Below, piece after piece: positions 20,885 through 31,895 of a stretch of 64,000 bases of DNA (positions are counted from its first letter, which is position 1; every line of letters starts with the position of its first letter). The position numbers and the translations under genes were made by a program. The notes under the pieces are model-generated. The model was given only the letters and a program-made list of their open reading frames with translations, was not told where the DNA came from and did not search any database. The DNA comes from Toxorhynchites rutilus septentrionalis (lineage: Eukaryota; Arthropoda; Insecta; Diptera; Culicidae), in contig NC_073746.1 in the NCBI RefSeq assembly GCF_029784135.1, positions 112,280,035-112,344,034 on the forward strand, in the 5' to 3' direction.

Positions 20885-22240
20885 GTAGTCCTACGTCTAC
20901 CTTGCGGTTATATCACAGATATAACCCACTTCTAGTTTTTTTCAAATATTATAGCGAATACGACTTTTAAGGTGAAGGTGGAAGCTAGCCACAAATGGCT
21001 GCCACAATGGCGCTCATTTCTTTCATCTCTTTCCCTCACCCCTCGCACGAAAATCAATAATTTTGCGAAACAGTGTGAAGAAAATGATCGTTTTCGCACA
21101 CTTCCCATAAAGCAATATCAACCAAACTCTAATCGACTACTCACAAGATATTTAATTTTCAGCTGCTGTCGCACTGTATAGTGAAAAACGTCGGATAACT
21201 CGAGCTAGTGCTTTGAAAGTTTGTATTGGTGAAAGCATCGTTATTTTTCCGACACTGATGCCAGACAACATCATAGAAACAGCTATCAAAACCACTCAAT
21301 AAAATGTTATTCCTGAGTCATAGCATTTCATGTCATGAAAATCAATAGAATAAAATTGTGTTGATATCAATACAATCATTATTTTTACGTTTAATGGGTC
21401 TATAATGTAAGTTTTAGCAACTTTAACATTGGGTAAGAAAATTGTATTGCAGAGCTCGGAACACTGCCACGGCTGCCTATGCTTTCAAAAACAATAAACG
21501 GAAAAGTATTACATTCAATCAGAATGTCTCGGCGAACGAAGAGAAGGGTTAAGGCTCTCCAACGTGAATATGTGAAAACAATACGACCAACGAAGGAAAG
21601 TATTAAGGAATTATCAGCATCGAGTTACTATGCGGAAGAACTTGTTAATATCAAAAGAGCCCCAATTCGCATGTGTTGTAAATTTGCTCATGTTACGCTC
21701 GCGTATTATCAGAATTTTACTTCATATGCAAATGCACCTTCTATATATATTTTTTGTTTGCAATTGTTCATCGGATCATTCTGTTCATACATCTAACTTC
21801 AGTATTGAATTGTTATTTTTTTTTTCAAATTTATTCAAAGACTCGTGTCAATGAAGCGCCACACAGTCTGATGGGTGAATTGATCTATTTACATGTGCTT
21901 TGCTCTTCTTTCACAAACACTTTCACAAACACTAATATCTAATATTTTTTTGATGACAGATGTCATACGTAACACCAAAAAACACTAAAAACCTTTTATT
22001 TGATGACTTAAGACTACGTCTTTCAGTAAGGATGCTATTTTGGTTGCGAATGTGAATTGATTATTTGCATACCATTCGAATCGGGAATTTTTCTCTAAAA
22101 TTCATTCGATGTGTTATGCATTACGATCCCCTGGTCAAATAGCGGGTTACCTTGAATTGATGAAAATTAGAAGCATTCTCATTTTCCAATACAATTGTAT
22201 TGCTCATTTGTGTCCATATCTACCCATCCCGTGGAGGGAG
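20885..22240 (+). repeat. Dispersed repeat region related to 1-405 and 1015-1290
   Basis: It begins with gtcctacgtctaccttgcgg and ggttatatcacagatataac, words also present at 35325-35370 and 63150-63200. 20955-21345 is the inverted partner of 1-405, and 21995-22240 resembles 1015-1290 in the same orientation. A frame at 21479-21796 is basic at its N-terminal end (RRTKRRVKALQREY) but matches no family I recognise. It may be a decayed transposase piece. Confidence 0.5.
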
Positions 22241-22469
22241 AAATTATTGCATCAGATGGTATCTCACTCATACGCCTAGAGAGTCTTGCTCCTGTTAGCG
22301 AGCGGTTAACGTCATTTTGAATGGATATTGTCAATGATATCGTGGTGCGTTTTGATGTGTATCTTCGAATCCAAAATGGAACTAGATGAAATGACGCAGG
22401 GCGTCGGTTTTCATGCTGCCTGTTAGAGAGCGCCTGTGTATTGTTGCATCACACGCACGCATTTACGTT

Positions 22470-22483
22470 GGTTTTTATGCGTT
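22470..22483. repeat. Target-site duplication, left
   Basis: ggtttttatgcgtt recurs at 22814-22827. Confidence 0.88.
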
Positions 22484-22813
22484 TTTTTTTTTGTATCCAA
22501 AATATATATTCTATTAAGGCTCATATGGCGTCAGCCTAACGGGGCCGGGAGTTCAATATTTTGACAATGTTTGCTTAGACTATGTTAGTAATATGTAACC
22601 GATTACTCGCGGTTGACTCGAGGTTAGTATTACAAGTGTTCTCATAATTGGTATGTCGCAGTCTTCGATGCTCTGTACGTGTGCCCGACACGGGATACTT
22701 AATATTGGGATGCAGCTGACCATTAATCAGCAACGCCCCCCTTGTCTGTACCCCATATCTAGCGTAGTGCGTCTTTCTCGACTCGAGGAATCCAGGATAG
22801 AATGGTCACTTAT
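22484..22813 (-). mobile_element. Short retroposon (5'-truncated LINE or SINE), copy 1
   Basis: Poly-A tail on the minus strand (T-run at 22484 on plus), a 14-bp target duplication, and no coding sequence. It matches the element at 45054-45520 over its whole length (for example catatggcgtcagcctaacg). The word aaccgattactcgcggt is shared with the 3' UTRs of the I-clade copies (6782 and 36445). It is probably a 3' piece of a related non-LTR element. Confidence 0.8.
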
Positions 22814-22827
22814 GGTTTTTATGCGTT
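22814..22827. repeat. Target-site duplication, right
   Basis: Repeat of ggtttttatgcgtt from 22470-22483. Confidence 0.88.
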
Positions 22828-23192
22828 GTCGAACTTAGATTGGAATGGTAACCATTCAGCGATTTTAGAGATTTGTTTATTAGCAGTGTTCAGTCCACCG
22901 CTCAACGCAGTGATTGATAGGATGGTGAAGGGAGGAAAACAATGAGAAGACGAGCGCGAGGATGGGAACAAAGAACACACCATTCAACCATCAACCCACA
23001 CGGATTCTCGAAAAAATAAGGGCTTGAATGTGTAGGACACAACCCTCACAACTTTTCATTCAAGGCTTACCCGAAAGACTAGACAATTAATCGGCCATTT
23101 GTAAATTTAAAAAAGATATTAAAAAATACTTGTAAACCGTATATGTACCATGTTTAAAAGAAAGCCAGATATTCTTTAAAGGAAAATAATCA
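22828..23192. other. Gene-free sequence
   Basis: No gene seen between the retroposon and LTR element 1. The last four bases (ATCA) are the target duplication of the LTR element. Confidence 0.55.
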
Positions 23193-23508
23193 AGTTAAGT
23201 CACCAACCATCTAGCCAGCAACGGACCACCCGCGAAGCGATAATTCATTATCAACAAACTCCAGACATCGGACCACTCAGCCACATCACATCATAAACAA
23301 TCTCACGACCCAAGATCCAAATAAACAAACATTTCCATTATTTGCCATAATGCAGTATTTAGCGATAGGACTAGAATCAGGGCACAGCGAGATTATATAT
23401 AGCAGTATCCTAAAATTCTAAGTTCAGTTATTTAGCAAGAGTGAATAAAGACACGTTGGTGTCAAAAAAATATTTTTTTTAAATAAACCTTCTGTAAAAG
23501 TATTAACT
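23193..23508 (+). repeat. 5' LTR of LTR element 1
   Basis: Begins AGTTAAGTCACC. It contains a TATA-like gattatatatag near 23389, an initiator-like TCAGT shortly after, and AATAAA-like words near the end. It matches 30287-30602 at all but a few bases. Confidence 0.92.
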
Positions 23509-23525
23509 GGCGCCCGAATAGGGAC
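23508..23525 (+). other. Primer binding site, tRNA-Lys type
   Basis: The sequence tggcgcccgaatagggac directly at the LTR end differs by one base from the primer site complementary to tRNA-Lys used by gypsy-like elements and some retroviruses. Confidence 0.8.
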
Positions 23526-23970
23526 CCAGAGTGATTAGTGTTATCAGTGGAAAATTAGTGAAGTGAACGGGAGTAAGACTCGGTGCGAGAAAGCAATCGA
23601 CAGCCCGTTTAATTTTCCACCGCGTTTCGAACAACGACTTGGTGCGATAAAGCAACCATCGGTTCGAATTGATAACTCGCGCAACACCAACCTCGTTTAA
23701 AGCGGACGTGCGGATAGGTGCCCCAGTAGGACGAAAACACAGAGAAATACTAGTGCTTCATCTAAAAAGGAAAACACCACCGCACCGGGAAGTGTGTGCT
23801 TCACCTGGGTTCCACGGATCCTCATCACTTCGAGCTCACCCGACGCTTGGATCCGGAGGTAATAGGACTCGGTAACAACCAAACACGCGCTCGAAAGGCT
23901 TCCAGATTTCCACTGCAAGAGGATTGGGAACGGAGCCACGTGTCCCGCAGTTCTGTGGCATACCCACAGA

Positions 23971-23993
23971 ATGTTTGGAATTATTGTGTAAGT
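23971..23993 (+). promoter_or_regulatory. Short leader ORF start and splice donor for env message
   Basis: An ATG at 23971 is followed by five codons and then a consensus donor GTAAGT (23988-23993). Splicing to the acceptor ending at 28653 would place this ATG in frame with env, which otherwise has no ATG. Errantivirus env is known to be made from a spliced message. This particular junction is my inference. Confidence 0.65.
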
Positions 23994-24199
23994 AAATTTT
24001 TTATTTCAATTAAGTGAATTAATCAAAATCAAAGTGAAAAATTTTTACTAAAATTATTAATGAAAAGTGAAGAAAAGCGAAACAATATTCAAATCAAAAT
24101 ATAAGAAATACAATTATAATAAAAAAGTGAATTAACTAAACTAGTTGTGTTTTAATATAATTTTTGAAAAAAAATATATACTTAATCAGATTCAATAAA

Positions 24200-26539
24200 A
24201 TGGCAGAACAAATGCAAGATATTTTAAACAGGTTAAGCATTTTAGAAAGTTTAAATGCTCCATTACCAGACTTGGATTATAAAGATCCAGTTCTTTTTTA
24301 TTCAAACCCAGATGGATCACCTGCAGATCCATCCTCTATTGAAAAATTACCAGATTTAATTAAGGAAATACCTGTTTTTGATGGTAAATCCGATGAATTA
24401 AGCAGCTGGATACGTGATGTTGATGTTCTCGTAAGAGCATACACACCCAATATTAATAGCACAACCGATCAACGGAATAAATTTTATGCCATCTGCACAG
24501 CAATAAGAAGGAAAATAAAAGGAGAAGCCAACAGTGCATTAGTAAATTCCGATGTAAATATAAACTGGAATTTAATAAAGAAAACTCTTTTGACATATTA
24601 TGGTGAAAAGAGAGATCTGACAACTCTCGATTATCAATTGATGAACACAACACAATCTGGTAAAAGTTTGGAATGTTTCTACGATGAAATTAATAAACTT
24701 CTTTCTCTTATTGCTGGACAAATTAAAACTAACCCAGCCTATAGACACCCAGAAGCATCAAAGGCCATGATTGACATATACAATAGAAAAGCAATAGATG
24801 CTTTCACTCGCGGATTAAATGGAGATGTCGGCAAATTTTTAAAAAATCACGAACCAGAATCATTAGCAAATGCATACGCATATTGTATTACATACCAAAA
24901 CATTGAATACAGGAAAACAATGACAAAAACAAGACACGGAATTGAAGATTATCCTAGAATACCACCTAAAATTCCTCCCAAAATTCAACAACAACCTTTT
25001 ATTTCAAGACCGACGTATATTCAGCATACTGCTCGTCAACAGCCAATGTTTAATCCTGTTCACAATTTTAATCAACAACATCAACAACAAAAAATGTTTA
25101 GACCAATGATTTCAAACCAATTTCAACCACAAAAATTTCAACCTCAAAATCCTCAACCTCAACCAAGATTTCAAGCTCAGCAAAACAACCCATTTGTTCC
25201 AAAACCCAATAATAAAGTCGAACCAATGGAAGTAGACCCTTCGATTCGATCTCGACAAGTGAATTATACAAACCGGCCACAAATTCCGAATAAACGACCC
25301 AGATATTTTAATATAGAAACTAATGAATATACAGAAAATGATCCTGATGTATCCCAATATTTTGAACAAGTCCCATACCTCGCAGAAGAAAGTTGCCCAC
25401 AAGGAACATCTTTTGAACGATACAGTGACAACATTGAAATAGAAGAACAAGACGAATCAAATAATAATGATGAACCTACCGAACTTAATTTTTTAAGAAT
25501 AAAATCCACGTTACCATATTTCCTTTTCTATGGTAAAACAGATACTCCTTTGAAATTCTTAGTCGACACTGGATCAAACAAAAACTACATACATCCAAAA
25601 CATGCAAAAATCTCTCGCGATGTTGAAAAACCCTTTCCTGTATCTTCTGTAACCGGTGACATTGAAATTACCAAATTTTCTCAAGCACGATTATTTAGAC
25701 CATATTCCAACATCAATGTTAAACTTTATCACATGAAAAATCTAAAAACATTCGATGTCATCATTGGACATGATACCCTAAAAGAATTAGGTGCCATAAT
25801 AAATACATCAAATGAACAACTTATTATTAATCAAAATATTATTCCTTTACTACAGCATCAGTTTCAAGCAGTGAATAAAATCCAGGTACGAGACGATCAC
25901 CTGTCATCAACGCAAAAGGAAAAATTATCAAATTTACTAACAAATTTTAAAGATCTCTTCCAGCCTCCAGACAGTAAACTATCATTTATCACAGAGGTAA
26001 AAGCCGAAATTCGAACAATCAATGAAAATCCAGTTTACAGCAAATCCTATCCTTATCCGCAAGCCCTTAAAACAGAAATTACTAAACAGCTAGTTCAACT
26101 TTTACGAGATGGTATAATTCAACCATCCCGATCACCATATAATTCACCAGTTTGGATAGTACCCAAAAAAATTGATGCATCAGGCGAAAAAAAATATCGC
26201 ATGGTCATTGATTACAGAAAAATTAATACCAAAACTATCAGTGATAAATATCCAATTCCAGACACATCGACTGTTCTAGCAAACTTAGGAAATAACAAAT
26301 ATTTCACAACATTAGACTTAGCATCTGGCTTTCATCAAATTCCAATGGCACATAAAGACATAGAAAAGACTGCATTCTCTGTGAATAATGGTAAATACGA
26401 ATTTCTCCATATGCCATTTGGTCTCAAAAACGCTCCAAGTATTTTCCAACGAGTAATGGATGACATACTACGCGAACACATTGGAAAAATTTGTCATGTA
26501 TATATAGATGATATCATTGTTTTTGGAAAAAACTATTGA
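24200..26539 (+). pseudogene. LTR element 1 gag-protease-RT (frameshifted)
   Basis: Start chosen at ATG 24200; the frame upstream has only a TTG. The Gag part lacks CCHC knuckles and ends in a Gln/Pro-rich stretch with PMEVDPSIRSR, a motif also in the gag of LTR element 2. Protease follows with FLVDTGSN (about residue 455). RT has VIDYRKIN, TTLDLASGFHQI, MPFGLKNAP and YIDD (about residue 768). The frame stops immediately after YIDDIIVF because of one extra base in an A-run at about 26523-26528. The rest of RT continues in another frame. Unlike element 2, gag and pol here are one frame. Confidence 0.88.
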
Positions 26540-28631
26540 TGAACATTTGGAAAATTTAAAAACTATTCTAGAAACGCTCAGGAAAACCAATTTCAAAATT
26601 CAATCAGACAAATGTGAATTTCTAAAATCCGAAGTTGAGTTTCTTGGATTTATTGTTTCTGCGGACGGATTAAAACCAAACATGAAAAAAGTTGATTGCA
26701 TCCGAAAATACCCCGAACCTACTAATTTAAAAGAATTACGTGCCTTCCTTGGACTTTCTGGATATTACAGACGTTTTATCAAAGATTATGCAAAACTTGC
26801 AAAACCTTTAACAAAACTTTTAAGAGGGGAGGATGGCCATCGCCAAATATCAAAATCACAATCAAAAAATTTTCCTATCAAGTTCAACGAAGAGGCCAAG
26901 CAAGCTTTTATACTTTTGAAGGAAGTCTTATCATCTGAAGACGTCCTAGTATTCCCTGATTTTGGAAAACCTTTTATTCTAACAACCGACGCTTCTGATA
27001 AAGCAATCGGTGCAGTTCTCTCACAACAATTTTCAAACGGTGAACGACCAATTACATTCATATCACGTGAACTTTCACAAACAGAGGAAAACTATGCCAC
27101 AAATGAAAAAGAAATGTTAGCCGTCGTATGGGCATTAAATGCATTACGAAATTTCATTTATTGTACCAAAATAAAAATTTACACTGATCATATGCCACTA
27201 ACCTTCACCTTATCACCAAAAAATAATAACGCAAAGCTAAAACGTTGGAAAGCATATTTAGAAGAACATGATTATGAGATACAATATAAACCAGGCAAAT
27301 CCAATGTTGTAGCTGACGCTCTTTCTAGAATTCAAATTAACTCTCTTACACCAACTCAACATTCTTCTGACAACGACGATTCATCTTACATTCCATCCAC
27401 TGAAGCCCCTATTAATGTTTTCCGTAATCAAATAATATTTCAAATCGGTCAAAACTCTGCCTACGAACAAAACATTCCATTCGAAGGATACAAAAGACAC
27501 ATTTTTACTGAACCACAATTCACTATTGACTTTCTAAAAGACAAAATGAAAAGATACCTCATTCCAGGACTTTTAAATGGAATAATGACCGACGAACCTA
27601 TCATGGCTACTATTCAAGAAATCTACAAAGAAAACTATAATCCAAAATTAGTGCGTGCACGATTCTCACAATCGAAAGTTGAAGACATTAATGATCAAGA
27701 ACAACAATTAGAAGAAATTAAAACGATACATAATTTTGCACATAGAAATGCTAAGGAAAATTCACTTCAACTTTTGAGAAAATGCTACTTTCCGAAAATG
27801 ACAAAAATAACACAGGAATACGTTAAGACTTGTGAAATTTGTAAAACAGAGAAATATGAACGCAACCCCCAGAAATTCATCCCCGTCAAAACACCTGTCC
27901 CATGTTATCCTGCAGATATCATCCACATAGACATCTTTGTCTATAATCAAAATAATCTTTTTCTAACATCCCTTGATAAATTCTCCAAATTCCTTAAAAT
28001 CCGACCTATCAAATCGAAATCAATCCTACATATCAAAGATGCCTTGATACAACTATTATATGATTGGGATGTGCCTGCGCAAATAGTAATAGACAATGAA
28101 AGCAGTTTTATATCAAATGTCATAGAACAGGAAATCAAGAGTATCGGTATTAAAATTTTCAAAACACCTGTACACCGATCAGAAACAAATGGACAAGTAG
28201 AACGTTGTCATTCTACTATTAGAGAAATCTCAAGATGCTTGAAATTCTTAAACCCAGACTGGTCAATAATAGATTTGATTCAACAATCAGTTCATAGGTA
28301 CAATAATACTTTCCATTCCTTTATCAAAGACACACCTCGCAATGTATATATTGGAACAAATTATAACAACTTACCATTTGAAGATTTTGCCAAACAAAGA
28401 GAAAAAACTTTTGAAAAAATATATAATTTACATCAGGCCAAAAACGAAAATATTATTGAAAAAACATACCCAATCTTTCAACCAGGCTCATATGCTTTCG
28501 AAAAAACCAATGATATATCAAAAAGAAAAAGCAGGTACAAACACATTAAAATCAAAGAAGATCATAACACTTTTATAATAGACACTGCAGGCAGGAAAAT
28601 ACATAAGGTCAATCTACGGAAATCTAATTAA
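26523..28631 (+). pseudogene. LTR element 1 pol C-terminal part (RT end, RNase H, integrase)
   Basis: A continuous frame picking up directly after the RT active site. RNase H landmarks are LTTDASDKAIGAVLSQ, EKEMLAVVWAL, YTDHMPL and NVVADALSR. Integrase shows an HHCC finger (HNFAHR ... CEICK), a first Asp in IHIDIF, a second in VIDNESSF and the Glu in ETNGQVER. Apart from the upstream frameshift it looks undamaged. Confidence 0.88.
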
Positions 28632-28653
28632 TTCTTCAATCCTTTCATTCCAG

Positions 28654-30261
28654 ACTCGCCTTCTGCGTGTCGGCCATACACTCCAGTATTCACGTACATG
28701 ACCTCACAAATAATCCACTAGCTATCATACCATTAGGGAAAGCTAGGATTAAAACAGGCTACGTAAGGATAGTACATCCCATAGATTTGATTCAAATAGG
28801 AAACACCATATCCAACGTGAATGATGAAATACAATCAAACCCTTCAGTTAATCCTTTATACGAATTGATGCAAATTAAGAATTATAAATTGTATGAAACC
28901 TTTCTCAAATTGAAACCTTTTATAAAAAGACAAAAAAGATGGGATACTATAGGCACTGTATGGAAGTGGGTAGCAGGCAACCCTGATGCAGACGACCTTC
29001 GTATCATCAACGCTACACTTAACTCCCTCATCACCCAAAACAACAAGCAAGTAATGATAAACCAAGCTATAAGCAATAGAATACAAGAAGTAACCGATTT
29101 GGCTAATCAAATGCTGTTAATGGAAAAACAAAAAGCTAAAAATCATTCGATTGAAATTAATCATTTAATGATACTGTCCAACTTAGACTCACTTCAGGAC
29201 CAGATAGAAACACTTGAGGAAGCAATTCTAATGGCAAAACATGGTATACCGAGTAGCAAGCTGTTATCAATGCGCGACTTCAATACGATCGCAACCTTCC
29301 TGGGAGACCACGACATATTCGTCACATCATTTGAGGAACTATTATCACAATCAACGGCACAAGTAACATTGAACAACACGCACATTGCGTATATTTTAAA
29401 AGTACCACAATTTTCAAAAGACATTTATGAATATGAATACATTGATTCCATTATAACAACAACAAACGCATCTCACTGCAACGCAATTATCTAATGCGTA
29501 ATTTGACACACAATTACGAGTCAAACCAACCATGTGAGGATCAAGGAAATTATTTTCTTTGCGAAACTTCAACTTTAACCCCAAGCAATGACTGCATAGA
29601 AAAATTAATACGTGGACAACATTCCAATTGCATCTTCGAAAAAATATATTCAAGAGGTTTAGTCAAACGAATAGACGACGCCTCCATACTTATCAACAAC
29701 GCACTTGTGCAAGTCTCATCCAACTGCAGCAACTCGAACCAACAACTCAATGGTTCATTTCTAATCCAATTTGAAGGATGCACTCTACGAATCAACGGAG
29801 AATTCTTCTCTAACTTTGAAACTATTCTACCTGGACGACCGTATCACCCTACAACCGGCCTAATAGTTACCGAGCTCGATACCCTGGACTCACCACCTGT
29901 TGAATATCTACAGAACCTGACATTAGAACATCGAGACGAATTGGAAATATTGAAACTTCAAAGTAACTCTCTCACCTGGAAGCTACACCTGTTTGGATCC
30001 ATTGGAGGATTCACGGTAGTATCAATAATTGCCACAATTGGAGTTTTCCTATATCTTTCTAGAAAAACAATCATCAACGCCAAATTCAGCATTCCAAGTA
30101 TTAACAAAGACGACATCATTCTCACGGAAACTGTTTCCGTCAGCAAAAACGAAATCATCACAAACTCCAAGACACAGTCATCAGAACTATCAGCAGAACG
30201 CGAAAACGAAATCCAATCTTTCATCGACATGCCATCACCCTTTCGAACCATTAAACTTTGA
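28654..30261 (+). pseudogene. LTR element 1 env-like glycoprotein, frameshifted
   Basis: The sequence opens after a consensus acceptor (cctttcattccag, ending 28653) with no ATG, so a spliced leader is needed. The first frame runs to 29494 and includes a basic furin-type site RQKR followed by a short hydrophobic segment and a heptad-like helix. The remainder (to 30261) is in a second frame and carries Cys residues, N-glycosylation sequons and a transmembrane segment (about 30000-30055). An indel in the CAA-rich run around 29445-29470 separates the halves. It resembles insect errantivirus / baculovirus-F-like Env proteins and matches the env of element 2. Confidence 0.8.
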
Positions 30262-30286
30262 GGACAAAGTCATTTAAGAGGGGAAG

Positions 30287-30602
30287 AGTTAAGTCACCAA
30301 CCATCTAGCCAGCAACGGACCACCCGCGAAGCGATAATTCATTATCAACAAACTCCAGACATCGGACCACTCAGCCACATCACATCATAAACAATCTCAC
30401 GACCCAAGATCCAAATAAACAAACATTTCCATTATTTGCCATAATGCAGTATTTAGCGATAGGACTAGAATCAGGGCACAGCGAGATTATATATAGCAGT
30501 ATCCTAAAATTCTAAGTTCAGTTATTTAGCAAGAGTGAATAAGGACACGTTGGTGTCAAAAAAATATTTTTTTAAAATAAACCTTCTGTAAAAGTATTAA
30601 CT
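30287..30602 (+). repeat. 3' LTR of LTR element 1
   Basis: 316 bp, near-identical to 23193-23508, preceded by a purine tract and followed by the ATCA duplication. Confidence 0.92.
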
Positions 30603-31735
30603 ATCAGAGTCAAGTAAAATTTATGCATCTGTATTTTTCCTGCTCTTTTAAATTGTGATTGTGTTTAAATAAGTGATTTACCACGAAAGCTAGTAAATTT
30701 AATGCTTGAAAAAGTTCCCGTTCATCCCAATGAAGGGTAAACGAGAACGAACGATAATTTTCAAGCAGCACCAAAAGGACTTAGCTTCTGTTTTTATTTA
30801 CCTAATTCATTTGGTGTTTCTGTGGAGAAACTTTGTCGTTCCCTACGTAGGTCCAACCACAAAGCAGCATATAAACCATACACAAGATAAGCGTAGAATT
30901 TTGAGGAACGACACAATCTTTTTATCACTTTATTTAACTTGATTAAATTCCTGAAAAAGTTGAAGAAAAGTCATTGGCACCAACTTTGACTGCTCCTAGC
31001 ACTATCAGTTATCAAAGTCACAACCTGATTGATATCTTGGCCGGACGAAAGGTCTGACCGAGAAAGGTTCATAAACTTTTGACGATTTGATTCACCCCCA
31101 CACTCCCTGCTTACGGTTCACCGTGGGCCCAGACGGAATCTTGATACACCCTTTCATTCCGGCCATCTGCTGTAAATCTTTCGACTAATTGAATTAGGTT
31201 TATTACGCCTCAGACGGAAAATCACACCGGATACAGTGGTGTTAATGAGTCAATCTCGAACCCATCACGAAGAGTGGAAATGCCAAAAAGGGTCCAGTCA
31301 ATTCACGGTTCACGGTTCACGGAGACGGTTGAGTGTGGTGTAATGAGGCTGTTGTCCGGCGAAATTTCAATTACGGATAAGGTCCGATGAGCACGGGTAG
31401 GGTCGAAATTGAGAGGAGCGAGAGAAAAAAAAAACCGAATCGGAAAGGGTTAGATCCTCGTCCGAAGGATAATGTTAATTACGATTTCATGCTGCAAGAA
31501 GAGAAAAAATCAAATGTGTATGCCTTTTACGTGGATAATTTTCCTTCTCGGTAAAGCGAAAAAAAAGGTTTATCTCCTGAGAGTTACAGAGGAAATTGAC
31601 CAGGTGGTTTGGTTCGGTCCACAGAGTCATCGCGAATTGGATTAAATTTCATCCATACAATCGTTATCTCAATTCATTCCAATTTGTCGTGTTGTATTTA
31701 TTAGTTATCATGAAAGCAACATTTCCAGTACTTAC
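30603..31735 (-). other. Probable receptor intron, no other feature
   Basis: About 1.1 kb of low-repeat sequence between LTR element 1 and the receptor exon. A repeated word cacggttcacgg occurs near 31305-31322. No further exon was recognised. The intron begins with GTAAGT at 31735 on the minus strand. Confidence 0.5.
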
Positions 31736-31895
31736 CCTTAACCTCCTGGAGGTGAGAATCTGCTTACAGGTGATGGGGTGAATGATGGCAAAGTATCGCT
31801 CCATGCAGATCACAACCAGAATGAATATGGAGGCCGTGTAGCTGAGCGAGTGCACGAATTGATACATCTTGCAGAGGAAGTCTCCGAACACCCAG
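31736..31895 (-). CDS. Neuropeptide-type GPCR, exon with TM3 (ERY)
   Basis: A 160-nt exon: acceptor cttttccag (AG 31897-31896), donor GTAAGT (from 31735). It enters in phase 2, completing a Ser codon with the upstream exon, and leaves in phase 0. It encodes SWVFGDFLCKMYQFVHS (extracellular loop 1 and the conserved TM3 Cys), the TM3 helix, ERYFAI (the D/ERY motif that couples to G protein) and the IC2 start HPITCKQILTSRRLR. With the exon at 42845-42989 it reads straight from TM2 into TM3. Among insect receptors it looks most like the trissin receptor, from memory; I cannot exclude a related peptide receptor. Confidence 0.88.

Larger units (their letters stand above)
23193..30602 (+). mobile_element. 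LTR retrotransposon 1, gypsy/errantivirus type
   Basis: 316-bp LTRs (23193-23508, 30287-30602) that begin AGTTAA and end TTAACT and differ at only about three positions. Flanked by ATCA on both sides. A tRNA-Lys-type primer site follows the 5' LTR, and a purine-rich tract (aagaggggaag) precedes the 3' LTR. Gene order is gag-pol then env. It is a recent insertion by LTR similarity, but pol and env each carry a frameshift. Orientation is opposite to the receptor gene. Confidence 0.93.

Noticed and set aside
21479..21796. Basic 105-codon ORF as a host gene
   Set aside because: It lies inside repeat sequence shared with other positions and has no family motif; kept only as a remark.
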